Positions 44,989 through 54,123 of a stretch of 64,000 nt of DNA are shown one piece after another. Within the stretch, counting starts at the first letter, position 1; every line of letters begins with the position of its first letter. Below the pieces are notes generated by a model that was not told where the DNA came from, searched no databases, and was given only the letters and a program-made list of their open reading frames with translations. The stretch spans positions 806,001 to 870,000 of the forward strand of contig NZ_CP140152.1 in NCBI RefSeq assembly GCF_034479515.1, in the 5' to 3' direction. The DNA comes from Duganella zoogloeoides (GTDB lineage Bacteria; Pseudomonadota; Gammaproteobacteria; Burkholderiales; Burkholderiaceae_D). A program made the translations under genes and the position numbers.

Positions 44989-46026
44989 ATGAAATACACA
45001 GTCGATAAGCATTTCTTCAAATATTGCGCACAGGCCGCCTGCGCCAGCGTGCTGCTGGCCTGCACGGTACTGTGGGGCGCCGCAAGCACTGCTACCGCTG
45101 CCGTCAAGGAAGAACAGTTCGACTTCAAGACCTTCTCGTTCGCGCGGATCACCTTGCAGGACAGTGACAGCGCTCCGGTGCGCTACTACCTCTCCAAACC
45201 GGCGCACAAGGCGCCGCTGGTCCTGTATATCCAGGGTTCGGGCTGCGTTGCGCCATTCTCCGGGCTGGGCACGCCCAACCGGTACTCGAACATCTATTCG
45301 TGGATACCGCTCGCTGCCGACAAGCGCTACGCCGTCATGGCCGTCGAGAAGCCATTCCAGTCGGAAGAGCCACAGCAGGGTGATCCCGGTTCGGCAGTCG
45401 GCTGCGCCGGCGATTTCAATCGCCACTTTTCCTACGACACGTGGCTGGCCACGCTCAAGCAGGCGGTGCGCCACGCATTGGCACGGCCCGACGTCGACGC
45501 GCGGCGTGTGCTGGTGATCGGGATGTCGGAAGGCGCGCCCATGGCCGCCGGACTGGCGCGTGAACTGGCCGAGGTGACGGACGTGGTGCTGATCGCTGCC
45601 AACGGACCGACCCAGCTTTACGACTTCGCCGCCAACATCTATCGCTCGAACGCCAGCGACGAGGACAAGCTCAAACAGCTGCAGGAGCTGGACCGGACCT
45701 ACGGTGCGATCGCCGCCGATCCGACGAGCACCAGCAAGTTCGCCTGGGGCCACCCGTACCTGCGCTGGAGCAGTTTCTTTGCGCAGTCCACGGCGGAGAA
45801 CCTGGCCCACTCGAAGGCGCGCGTGTACCTGGCCAGCGGCATGCAGGACGACAGCGTGCCGATCCTGTCCACCGAAGTGCTGTACGCGCAGCTGCGCACC
45901 CAGGGCCGGGATGTGACGTTCCGCCGCATTCCATTGGCCGGACATCAGCTGGTGCCCGCAGGCCGGCCGGTGCCGGAGGCGCAGCCCGAATACGACGCCT
46001 TCATGGCGTGGTTCGAACGGCGCTGA
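44989..46026 (+). CDS. secreted alpha/beta-hydrolase-like protein
   Basis: From ATG 44989 the product is 345 residues. An N-terminal hydrophobic segment (ACASVLLACTVLWGAAST) forms a signal peptide. APLVLYIQGSGCVAPF provides the oxyanion-side strand, and VLVIGMSEGAPMAAGLA is the nucleophile elbow (G-M-S-E-G). DDSVPILSTEVLYAQL contains the acid region, and a late His is in LAGHQLVPAG, so a Ser-Asp-His triad is plausible. The substrate is unknown; the family holds acyl-ester hydrolases and peptidases. It is convergent with the chemotaxis receptor, 13 bp apart. Confidence 0.8.
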   Translation: MKYTVDKHFFKYCAQAACASVLLACTVLWGAASTATAAVKEEQFDFKTFSFARITLQDSDSAPVRYYLSKPAHKAPLVLYIQGSGCVAPFSGLGTPNRYSNIYSWIPLAADKRYAVMAVEKPFQSEEPQQGDPGSAVGCAGDFNRHFSYDTWLATLKQAVRHALARPDVDARRVLVIGMSEGAPMAAGLARELAEVTDVVLIAANGPTQLYDFAANIYRSNASDEDKLKQLQELDRTYGAIAADPTSTSKFAWGHPYLRWSSFFAQSTAENLAHSKARVYLASGMQDDSVPILSTEVLYAQLRTQGRDVTFRRIPLAGHQLVPAGRPVPEAQPEYDAFMAWFERR

Positions 46027-46039
46027 CGGACCAGGCGCC

Positions 46040-47620
46040 TTACTGCAGCAGGGCTACCTTGCGCTCGGCCTTGTCCAGGTGGAAGCGCAGCACCAGCTGC
46101 GCCAGCATGCTGGCCTGGTCCTGCATGCTGGCCGAGGCGGATGCCGCTTCTTCCACCAGCGCGGCATTCTGCTGGGTCACCGCGTCCATCTCGGTGATGG
46201 CCTGGTTGACATGGCCGATGCCGATGCTCTGTTCGTGCGAGGCGGCGGTGATCGCGGTCATGATGGTGGTCACGCGCGAGACGCTGGCCACGATCTGGTC
46301 CATGGTGGCGCCAGCTTCGGCCACCAGGTCGCTGCCCACCTTGATGCTGTCGACCGAGTCGCCGATCAGGGTCTTGATTTCCTTGGCGGCGGCCGCGCTG
46401 CGCTGCGCCAGGTTGCGCACTTCGCTGGCGACCACCGCGAAGCCGCGTCCCTGTTCGCCGGCGCGGGCCGCTTCCACGGCCGCGTTCAAGGCCAGGATAT
46501 TGGTCTGGAACGCGATGCCATCGATCACGCTGATGATATCGACGATGCGCGTGGCCGAGCTGTTGATGGCGTCCATGGTCTGCACGACCCTGGCGACCAC
46601 TTCGCCGCCCTTGCCGGCCACGCTGGCCGCCGAGATCACCATCTCGTTGGCTTGCTGGGCGTTGACGGCGTTCTGGTTGACCGTCGCGGTCAGCTCTTCC
46701 ATCGAGGCGGCAGTCTGTTCGAGCGAGCTGGCTTGCGACTCGGTGCGGGCCGACAGGTCCATATTGCCGCTGGCGATTTCGGACGAGGCGAGGGCGATGG
46801 TGTCGGCGCTGCGGCGGATGTCGCCGATGGTGCTGGCGAGCTGGGTTTGCATGCTCTTCATGCCGAAGAAGATGCTGCTGTCGTCGCGTGCGTCGACATG
46901 GATCGGCACGCTGAAGTCGCCGCTGGCGATGCGGCCGGCCGCTTCGCGCACCAGCGCCGGTTCGCCGCCGATGGTTTGGCGCAGGCTCTGGTTGATGCGG
47001 GTGACGATAAAGCCCAGCAGCAGCGTCACGCCCAATAACACGCTGCCCGATTGCAGCAGTTCGGCCTTGAAGGCGCGGTCGATGTCGTCCATGTACACGC
47101 CGGTGATCAGGTCCCAGCCCCACGGGCCGTAGCGGTCCACGCGGCCGGTCTTCGGCAGCGGCTCCTTGCCGCCCGGGCGCGGCCACACGTAGCGCACATA
47201 GCCGGAACCGGCGGTGCTGGCGCCAGCGGCGGCGATTTCGCGGTACAGGTAATAGTTGTTGATGTCCTTGAAGCCGCTCATGTCTTTGCCGTTGTTTTGC
47301 GGCGCGAACGGATTCATCAGCGAGATCATGTCCTTGCTGGCGATGGCGGTGTAGCCGTCTTCGCCGAAACGCAGCGAACGCACAACGTCGATGGCGCGGC
47401 GCTGGGCTTCTTCTTTCGTGATCTGGCCTGCGGTGACCTGCGCATCAAAATGCTTGACGATGCTCAGGCCCACCTGGTTGACGTTGGTGAGATCCTTCTG
47501 GCGCTCCTCCATGCGCAGATCGCGCGTCTGGATCGCGCCGTGGACAAAAATGACAAAGATGCAGAGCAGACTCAGTATCAGGGGCAGCCATAGTTTTTGC
47601 TTGAACGATAAATTCTTCAT
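46040..47620 (-). CDS. methyl-accepting chemotaxis protein, sCache + HAMP
   Basis: This 526-residue protein has TM1 LPLILSLLCIFVIFVHGAI, then a periplasmic single Cache_2 domain (FGEDGYTAIASKDMISLMNP; GPWGWDLITGVYMDDID). TM2 is at about 191-210, followed by HAMP and the signalling hairpin with IDGIAFQTNILALNAAVEAA and RAGEQGRGFAVVA. There is no C-terminal NWETF-type CheR pentapeptide. sCache_2 receptors sense small organic acids in many betaproteobacteria; the ligand here is unknown. It is divergent from the propeller kinase gene. Confidence 0.93.
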   Translation of the reverse strand: MKNLSFKQKLWLPLILSLLCIFVIFVHGAIQTRDLRMEERQKDLTNVNQVGLSIVKHFDAQVTAGQITKEEAQRRAIDVVRSLRFGEDGYTAIASKDMISLMNPFAPQNNGKDMSGFKDINNYYLYREIAAAGASTAGSGYVRYVWPRPGGKEPLPKTGRVDRYGPWGWDLITGVYMDDIDRAFKAELLQSGSVLLGVTLLLGFIVTRINQSLRQTIGGEPALVREAAGRIASGDFSVPIHVDARDDSSIFFGMKSMQTQLASTIGDIRRSADTIALASSEIASGNMDLSARTESQASSLEQTAASMEELTATVNQNAVNAQQANEMVISAASVAGKGGEVVARVVQTMDAINSSATRIVDIISVIDGIAFQTNILALNAAVEAARAGEQGRGFAVVASEVRNLAQRSAAAAKEIKTLIGDSVDSIKVGSDLVAEAGATMDQIVASVSRVTTIMTAITAASHEQSIGIGHVNQAITEMDAVTQQNAALVEEAASASASMQDQASMLAQLVLRFHLDKAERKVALLQ

Positions 47621-47773
47621 TGATTATATTTTTTGTACATATTGAGGAAAAGTAATAGTAATTGAATATTTCTTGTTGGAAAAGTAATTTCCATGTGGAA
47701 TTTATTAATTAGAGGGGGGATTCTAAATTCCCTGTCGGTCTATAATGCGTGGCCTCCCTCGTCACAACATCAC

Positions 47774-50700
47774 ATGGTTCCACTGTCCCTACGCGCACTG
47801 CGGCTGGCCGCTCGCCCCGTGCTGCTCCTGCTGGCGCTTGCGCCGGCCATCGGCTACACGACGCCGGCGCCATCGCCGCCGCGGGTCTTCGACAGAGCGC
47901 AGGTCGAAGTGCCGGTTGCGCCGTACCGGCAGAGCACCTTGCAGCATGTCGCCTGGCGCAAGCGCGATGGCGCGCCGTCGGCGGCGATCGCCATGGCCCA
48001 GGACAGCCGTGGCATGCTGTGGTTTGCCAATTACGAGGGCCTGCACCGGTTTGACGGTGTACGCTTCGACCGCGTCGATGCGGTCGATGGCAACAAACTG
48101 CTGGCAACCGATGTATCGGCGGTGGCCGCATATGGCGATGCGCTGTGGGTGGGCTACCGGTTCGGTGGCGCGAGCGTGTTCGAGCACGGCGCGGTAACGC
48201 ACTACCGCGAGGAGCAAGGCCTGCCGGCGCGTACCACGCAGGAACTGGCCCGCACCCCGGACGGGGTGATGTGGGCGGCGACTTACGTCGGGGTGTTCCG
48301 CCGCGATGGCCAGCGGTGGGCCGCCATGGGCGCCGCCGAGGGCATCGCACCGGGCAATTTCAGCCATTTTACGGTGGCGCCCAATGGCGCCTTGCTGGCG
48401 TACGGGGATACGGGCCTGTACATCAGGCAGCCGGGCAGCCAGCGCTTCCGGCGCATATCGGGCACATCGAGTACAGCGGGCCTGCCCGCCATCGATAGCG
48501 GCGACCTTCGTCCCGACGGCACCATCCTGCTCAAGACCGAGCACCGGGCGTTGTTCATTTTCGATCCCGTCACCGAGGCGGTACGGCCATTGGCGCTGCC
48601 GCACTTTACCCGGCAACGGCTGGACGTCTTCCAGAAAATGGACGGCGGGTTATGGATCATGACCCCGCAGGGGTTGTACCAGGTCGATCCCTCGGATCTT
48701 GCCCGCAGCGCCTATGCGATTGAAGGCGGCTTCAGTGGCCGCAATATCCACGCCCAGTTCACTGACCGCGAAGGCAATACCTGGCTGACCACGGAAGGTG
48801 GCGTGGATCGTCTCAGCCACGGCCGCATCAACCGGCTGGAGTGGGGCGGCGTCCAGACCGCGTTCATGAGCGTACTGGCCGGCGCGCAAGGCGAGTTATG
48901 GGTGGGCAGCACGCCAGGCATCATCGGTTTCAACGATACCCTGTACCGGGTTGACCAGGATGGCCGCCGCTTTACCACGCCGATCCACAGCCCGACAGCC
49001 AGCGCCCGCGCACCCGATGGCAGCGCGTGGTTCGCGGCAGAGGGCGCGCTGTGGCAGGTTCGCGATGGCCGATATCGGCGCTGGTCATTGCCGAGCGGGC
49101 CGGCCAGCATGGCGGTGCAGGCGATGGCGATGGATGGCGACGGCACGTTGTGGCTCTCGATCATCGGTCACGGCATCCATACGTTCAAGGCGGGCGTGTG
49201 GGGGCGGCCGGCGGCGCCTGAATTGGCGGCGCGCACGGCGATCTCGCTGTATGCCGACGCACAGGGGCGGCTCTGGTTCGGCTATCCTGAAAACGCCATG
49301 GCGGTGCTGTCGGCCGATGGCGCGCTGCGCCAGCTGGGCGCCGGCGAGGGGCTGGCCGCCGGTAATATCCTCGCCATCAACAGCCGTGGCGATCACCTGT
49401 GGGTTGGCGGCGACCATGGCTTCGCACACTGGAACGGCAAGCGCTTCGCCATGTTGCGCGATGCGGGCAGCGCCGAATTGTTCGGCGTGTCGGGCATCGT
49501 GGAAAACGATGCTGGCGACTTGTGGTTGCATGGCGTGGGCGGACTGGCGCATATCCGTGCGCGCGACGTGGCTGCCGCGCTGGCGAACGGCGCTGCGACG
49601 GTGGCGGTGCCCATGGAGCGCTTCGATTACCTCGATGGCTATGGCGGCATCGCCACGCAGCTGCGCCCCATCCCCACGCTGGCGGAAAGCAGCGACGGCC
49701 ATATCTGGTACGCGTCCAGCTCCTATGTCGGCTGGATCGATCCCCGCCACATCACCCATAATCCGCTGATGCCCACGCCGCAGGTGATCGGGCTGCGCGC
49801 GGAAGGCCGTTCCTACCCGCTCAATGGCGCTGCGCGCCTGCCCGCCGGTACCGAAAACATCGAACTCGATTTCACCGCCGCCGTGCTGACCATCCCCGAG
49901 CGCGCGCGCTTCCGCTACCGCCTGGTGGGGCTGGAAGATGGCTGGCGCGACGCCGGCACCCGGCGCCAGGCTTTTTATACCAACATGGGGCCGGGCGATT
50001 ACCGCTTCGAGGTGCTGGCTTCGAACGAGGACGGCGTGTGGAGCACGCGGCCGGCCACGCTCGATGTGGCCATCTCCCCGACGTTCGTGCAGACGCTGTG
50101 GTTCAAGCTGCTGTGCGCATTGGTGCTGGCGCTGGCCGGCTATGGCCTGTTTCGCTGGCGCGTGCAGCTGGCGACGGCGCGCGTGGCCGAGCGCATGCAG
50201 GCGCGCCTCGACGAGCGCACCCGCATCGCCCGCACCCTGCACGACAGCTTCCTGCAAAGCGTGCAGGCGCTGATCATGCGGTTCGATCGCATCAAGCGTG
50301 GCCTCGCCATCAACGATCCGCTGCAGCGCGAAATCGACAACGCGCTCGATACCGCCGACGCGGTGCTGCTGGAAGGGCGCGAACAGGTGTGGGCGCTGCG
50401 CTCGGGCGACGACGCGCAACCGGGCTTGCATCGGGCGCTGGAAGAAGCGGCTGGCGCCTGCGGCCAGCAGTACGGCGTGACCGTGCATGTCGAGCAGCAG
50501 GGCAAGCCCGTGCCGCTGCCCGACAGTGTGCAGCACGAGGTGCATGCGATTGCGCTCGAGGCGCTGCACAACGCCTGCCGCCATTCCGGCGCGGCCACAG
50601 TGCACGTCGTGCTGCGCTATGCGGCGGATGGCGTGCAATTGCACGTGCTCGATGCCGGTTGTGGCATCGACGACCAGGTGCTGGCCAACGGTGCGCCGCA

Positions 50701-50821
50701 CGGCCACTGGGGACTGGCCGGCATGCGCGAGCGCGCGCACCTGGTCAAAGCCGGCTTGCGCATCAGCCGCCGCGCTGGTGGCGGCACCGAGGTGCGCCTT
50801 GAGGTACCGCTAACCTCCTAG
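47774..50821 (+). CDS. beta-propeller sensor histidine kinase (Reg_prop/Y_Y_Y, HisKA_3)
   Basis: From ATG 47774 the product is 1015 residues, with an N-terminal signal/anchor (ALRLAARPVLLLLALAPAIG). Repeated blades of the two-component propeller type follow (AQDSRGMLWFANYEGLHRFD; REGNTWLTTEGGVDRL). A Y_Y_Y domain comes next (FRYRLVGLEDGWRDAGTRRQ), then TM (LLCALVLALAGYGLFRW). A HisKA_3 helix has the phospho-His in RTLHDSFLQSVQALIMRFD, and a HATPase ends in HWGLAGMRERAHLVKAG. There is no receiver or AraC domain. No response regulator is adjacent, so it is an orphan kinase here. Its 3' end overlaps the convergent SWIM gene by 12 bp. Confidence 0.92.
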   Translation: MVPLSLRALRLAARPVLLLLALAPAIGYTTPAPSPPRVFDRAQVEVPVAPYRQSTLQHVAWRKRDGAPSAAIAMAQDSRGMLWFANYEGLHRFDGVRFDRVDAVDGNKLLATDVSAVAAYGDALWVGYRFGGASVFEHGAVTHYREEQGLPARTTQELARTPDGVMWAATYVGVFRRDGQRWAAMGAAEGIAPGNFSHFTVAPNGALLAYGDTGLYIRQPGSQRFRRISGTSSTAGLPAIDSGDLRPDGTILLKTEHRALFIFDPVTEAVRPLALPHFTRQRLDVFQKMDGGLWIMTPQGLYQVDPSDLARSAYAIEGGFSGRNIHAQFTDREGNTWLTTEGGVDRLSHGRINRLEWGGVQTAFMSVLAGAQGELWVGSTPGIIGFNDTLYRVDQDGRRFTTPIHSPTASARAPDGSAWFAAEGALWQVRDGRYRRWSLPSGPASMAVQAMAMDGDGTLWLSIIGHGIHTFKAGVWGRPAAPELAARTAISLYADAQGRLWFGYPENAMAVLSADGALRQLGAGEGLAAGNILAINSRGDHLWVGGDHGFAHWNGKRFAMLRDAGSAELFGVSGIVENDAGDLWLHGVGGLAHIRARDVAAALANGAATVAVPMERFDYLDGYGGIATQLRPIPTLAESSDGHIWYASSSYVGWIDPRHITHNPLMPTPQVIGLRAEGRSYPLNGAARLPAGTENIELDFTAAVLTIPERARFRYRLVGLEDGWRDAGTRRQAFYTNMGPGDYRFEVLASNEDGVWSTRPATLDVAISPTFVQTLWFKLLCALVLALAGYGLFRWRVQLATARVAERMQARLDERTRIARTLHDSFLQSVQALIMRFDRIKRGLAINDPLQREIDNALDTADAVLLEGREQVWALRSGDDAQPGLHRALEEAAGACGQQYGVTVHVEQQGKPVPLPDSVQHEVHAIALEALHNACRHSGAATVHVVLRYAADGVQLHVLDAGCGIDDQVLANGAPHGHWGLAGMRERAHLVKAGLRISRRAGGGTEVRLEVPLTS

Positions 50822-52966
50822 CTCGGCGCAGGTCAGACACAGGTAGAGCAGGGCGATGCCGCGCTCGGTGTCCGGCTGGTCGAGATAGCGCGCCAGCGCG
50901 TCCGCCAGCAGCTCGACGCCGCTTGCGCGCAGGCAGGCGCGCAGCGCGACCAGGCGCTGGCGGTCCGCCCCCGGCACATGCAGTCTGCCGCTCATGGCCT
51001 GGTTTTCCAGCAGTTGTTGCATGGCGCCGATCCAGCCGGCGTGGGTGGCGGTCTCGATGGATTCGGCGGGGATGTCGGCTGCCGTTGCGGCAGCCGGCCT
51101 GGCGCCGAACAGGCGCGCCAGCCGTTGCAGCAGCGGTGCGCTTCTGGCCGCACTGGCTGGCGCACCTTCATAGTCGAGCGAAACTGCGCGCAGCACGCCG
51201 GCCGTTTCGATTATCAATGTCAGCGGTTCGAGCCGGCCGCCCTGCAGGCTGCGCTCATAACGCGCCAGCACCGCGCGGATCGGCGCGCCGTTCGCGACCC
51301 AGTCCTCCAGGTTGCCGATGCGCTGATGGTGCACTGGGTCGCACGGCAGTTGCAGCGCCAGCGCCGCGCCGCTGCTGTCGCGCACGGTCCAGTCGAAGGT
51401 CTGGCGTGCTTCGTCGAGGCGGGGCGTATCGCAGCGCGCGGGCCTGAGCAGCACGCAGTCGAGCGTCTCCCCGCGCAGGCCGGCGCTGGCGCGCAGGGCA
51501 TCGGCCAGAATATTCCAGTCGTCGTAGCCGGCGCTGGTCCAGCGCTCGTCATTGGCGCGCCAGGGTGGCTGCACGCTGGCGCGGGTCTCCATGCTCAGGC
51601 CCAGGCGCAAGTCGTCGGATACGCGCGCCTGTTCCAGCGTCAGCGCGCCACCGGCCAGCGTGGCCGCCGCGCCTGCGCCTTGCCACAGGCTGGCCGTGCT
51701 CCAGGCCAGTTCGCGGTTGAAGTGGCGGTCGGCGTGGTCGCGGCGCGCCAGCACCGCCTGCATCACGCCCTGCGCGGCGGGGTTCCAGAACGCGATACTC
51801 AAGCCGCGCGCGCCGCCGCGCTGCTCCCACCAGTGGGCGCCCAGCGGCAGCAGTTCCAGCGCCTGGTTGCCGTCAAAGCTGCGGCGCTCGCGGCCACGCA
51901 GCTCGCGCAGAAGGTCTCCCCGCGCAGGTTCCAGCGCGTGGGTGAGGGCGTAGATGCGGGTAGCCAGGCGGATCGCCTGACGCTCGTCGGCGCCCGCATC
52001 GCGCTCCACCAGCAAGCTGGCGGTGCCGGCCAGTGTGCGCAGCATGCCGGCCAGGCGCGGGAACGACTCCACCCGCGCCGACGTGGCCAGCGCGCGCAAC
52101 TGGGCCGGCACGATCTCGCTCACGTGCGACCAGCCGTCCTCGAACGCGGCCAGCACCAGCGCGCGCAGGCGTTCGATGAAGAGTTGCTCGTCGGCGGACA
52201 GGCCGGCATCATCATCGAGCGCCGCAGCTGCGGCCGACCTGGACGGCGCCGGCCAGGCGATGGCGCGGCCCTGCTGGCGCCAGACGGCAGCCAGCGCCAG
52301 GACGTGCACCGCCGCGCGCGACGCGGCCGGCGCTTCCGACACCATGCCGGCGAAGCCGGCGCCGCCGATGTAGCGGCAGGTGATGTCGAGCGACGGCAGC
52401 GTGATCAGCAAGGTGCCGGCGGTGGCGGACAAGGTCACTGGATACTCCGCCGCGTGCAGAGCAGCTGCCTTGCGGGTGGCGGCCAGGCCGGCGGTCTTGA
52501 ACACGGCGGCAGGCTCCAGCGCCGTTACTTCGGCCAGCAGGCGGCTCAAGGCGTCGATGGCGCTATCGCCCGCACTGGCAGCTGTCGGGTCATTGGCGGC
52601 ACTGGCGCCGGCGTCCGCTGACGTTCCTGCCGGTGGCGCAACGGCAAGCGGTCCGCTGTCGGCGCCATCTGCTGCATTGGTCATATTGGAGGCACCGGGC
52701 TCCGGCGCGGCGTTACGCAGCCAGATGACGGCGGCCAGTATGTGCTTGCATACGCCGGGTGCGGGGCAGTCGCAGCTGGCGCGGGCCGGGCCGCCGGCGT
52801 CGATGCGCACCAGTTGTCCGTCCGCGCGCAGCAGGCGGGGCGCAGTTTCCCATGCCACCTTGCCCGCTTCCACGTCCTTGGCGGCACGGCGCACCAGGCC
52901 CGTGCTGCCCAGGGCGGCCAGGGTGTCGTCGTCGGTGTTGCGGTAAATATGGAGCCAGTCCGTCAC
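50810..52966 (-). CDS. SWIM zinc-finger protein of the MoxR/VWA cluster
   Basis: From GTG 52966 the product is 718 residues. The GTG overlaps the VWA stop by 4 bp (GTGA). An N-terminal SWIM motif C-x-C-x5-C-x-H is at Cys65, Cys67, Cys73, His75 (CDCPAPGVCKH). The rest is helical with no known enzymatic motif, including an Ala-rich linker at about 95-140. SWIM fingers bind DNA or protein. As last gene of the operon it may supply target recognition for the AAA+ ATPase system. Confidence 0.8.
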   Translation of the reverse strand: MTDWLHIYRNTDDDTLAALGSTGLVRRAAKDVEAGKVAWETAPRLLRADGQLVRIDAGGPARASCDCPAPGVCKHILAAVIWLRNAAPEPGASNMTNAADGADSGPLAVAPPAGTSADAGASAANDPTAASAGDSAIDALSRLLAEVTALEPAAVFKTAGLAATRKAAALHAAEYPVTLSATAGTLLITLPSLDITCRYIGGAGFAGMVSEAPAASRAAVHVLALAAVWRQQGRAIAWPAPSRSAAAAALDDDAGLSADEQLFIERLRALVLAAFEDGWSHVSEIVPAQLRALATSARVESFPRLAGMLRTLAGTASLLVERDAGADERQAIRLATRIYALTHALEPARGDLLRELRGRERRSFDGNQALELLPLGAHWWEQRGGARGLSIAFWNPAAQGVMQAVLARRDHADRHFNRELAWSTASLWQGAGAAATLAGGALTLEQARVSDDLRLGLSMETRASVQPPWRANDERWTSAGYDDWNILADALRASAGLRGETLDCVLLRPARCDTPRLDEARQTFDWTVRDSSGAALALQLPCDPVHHQRIGNLEDWVANGAPIRAVLARYERSLQGGRLEPLTLIIETAGVLRAVSLDYEGAPASAARSAPLLQRLARLFGARPAAATAADIPAESIETATHAGWIGAMQQLLENQAMSGRLHVPGADRQRLVALRACLRASGVELLADALARYLDQPDTERGIALLYLCLTCAELGG

Positions 52967-54123
52967 GCCATCACCTCGGCCAGCCATTCGGCGAAATGGG
53001 CGGGGGTGAGTGCCGCCACCTCGGCGCCACGCCCGGCCAGGCGCTGCGCCATGGTGTGGTCGTACACCGGTCGCGCCGCTTCATCGAGCGCCGCCAGCCC
53101 CAGCACTTTTACGCGTGCTTCGGTCATGCGCTGCACGCTCGCCAGCAGCGGCCCCGGTAGCGCGCCTTCCTCGAAATCGCTGATCAGCGCGATCACTGTA
53201 CGCTGCGGCGTGCGCACCAGCGTTTCGCAATACTGCATGGCGCGCCCGATGTCGGTGCCGCCGCCCAGTTGCACCGTGAGCAGCAACTGCACCGGGTCCG
53301 CCGCCAGGTGAGTGAGGTCCACCACGCTGGTATCGAACACCACCAGTTTTACATTGACAGTGGGCAGGCTGGAAAGGATGCCGGCCACCACCGCGCTGTA
53401 CATCACCGAATCGAGCATCGATGCGCTCTGGTCCACGCACAGGATCACGTCCCACGGCAGGTGGCGCTTTACCCGCGCATTGAAGATCGGCCGCGCGATC
53501 AGCAGCCGGCCGCTGGCCAGGTCGTAGTGGCGCAGGTTGGCGGCGATGGTGGCGCGCCAGTCGAAGTTCTGCGCGCTGGGCATGTGCGAACGGCGAAACC
53601 GGTTGCGCCGGCCTACCAGTGCGTTGACGAACTGCGGCCGCAGGCGCCGCGTGATCTCCTCGACCACCTGGCGGATCACGTCCTGCACGGCGTCGCGCAT
53701 CTGCGCGCTCATGCGTCCGCGCATTCCGAGCAGGGTACGCGCCAGCGCCTGGTTCGGCTCCAGCGACCGCAGCACGTCCGGGTCCTGCAGCAGTTCGGCC
53801 AACTGGTATTTTTCCACCGCGTGCTGCTGGATGCGCTCGAACACGTCCTGCGGGAACAGCGTGCGGGTGCGCTGCAACCAGTCCACCGCCCTGATCGCGC
53901 TGGGGTCGAGCGAGCCGCCGCTGCCCGGGGTGCGCAGCAGGCCGCGCCCCTGGTACTCGCGGCCGTACAGGTAGTCGAGCGCGTGGTCGATCTGCTGGTC
54001 GTGCGGATTCATGGCGGCGCTGTTGGGCTGGCCGGCGTAGCGGCCCAGGATCAGGCGCCAGCGGCGCAGCAGTTCGGGGTCGCTGCCGCTGTCGTTGTGC
54101 TGGTCGTTCATGGTGTCGGTCAT
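52963..54123 (-). CDS. VWA-domain protein, MoxR partner
   Basis: From ATG 54123 the product is 386 residues; the ATG overlaps the upstream stop by 4 bp. The N-terminal half is helical (RRLRPQFVNALVGRRNRFRR). The C-terminal half is a VWA domain with a complete MIDAS: VILCVDQSASMLDS (D-x-S-x-S), VQLGGGTDIGRAMQYC (Thr) and ALISDFEEGA (Asp). VWA proteins couple metal-dependent target binding to MoxR ATPases in chaperone-like complexes. Confidence 0.9.
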   Translation of the reverse strand: MTDTMNDQHNDSGSDPELLRRWRLILGRYAGQPNSAAMNPHDQQIDHALDYLYGREYQGRGLLRTPGSGGSLDPSAIRAVDWLQRTRTLFPQDVFERIQQHAVEKYQLAELLQDPDVLRSLEPNQALARTLLGMRGRMSAQMRDAVQDVIRQVVEEITRRLRPQFVNALVGRRNRFRRSHMPSAQNFDWRATIAANLRHYDLASGRLLIARPIFNARVKRHLPWDVILCVDQSASMLDSVMYSAVVAGILSSLPTVNVKLVVFDTSVVDLTHLAADPVQLLLTVQLGGGTDIGRAMQYCETLVRTPQRTVIALISDFEEGALPGPLLASVQRMTEARVKVLGLAALDEAARPVYDHTMAQRLAGRGAEVAALTPAHFAEWLAEVMA

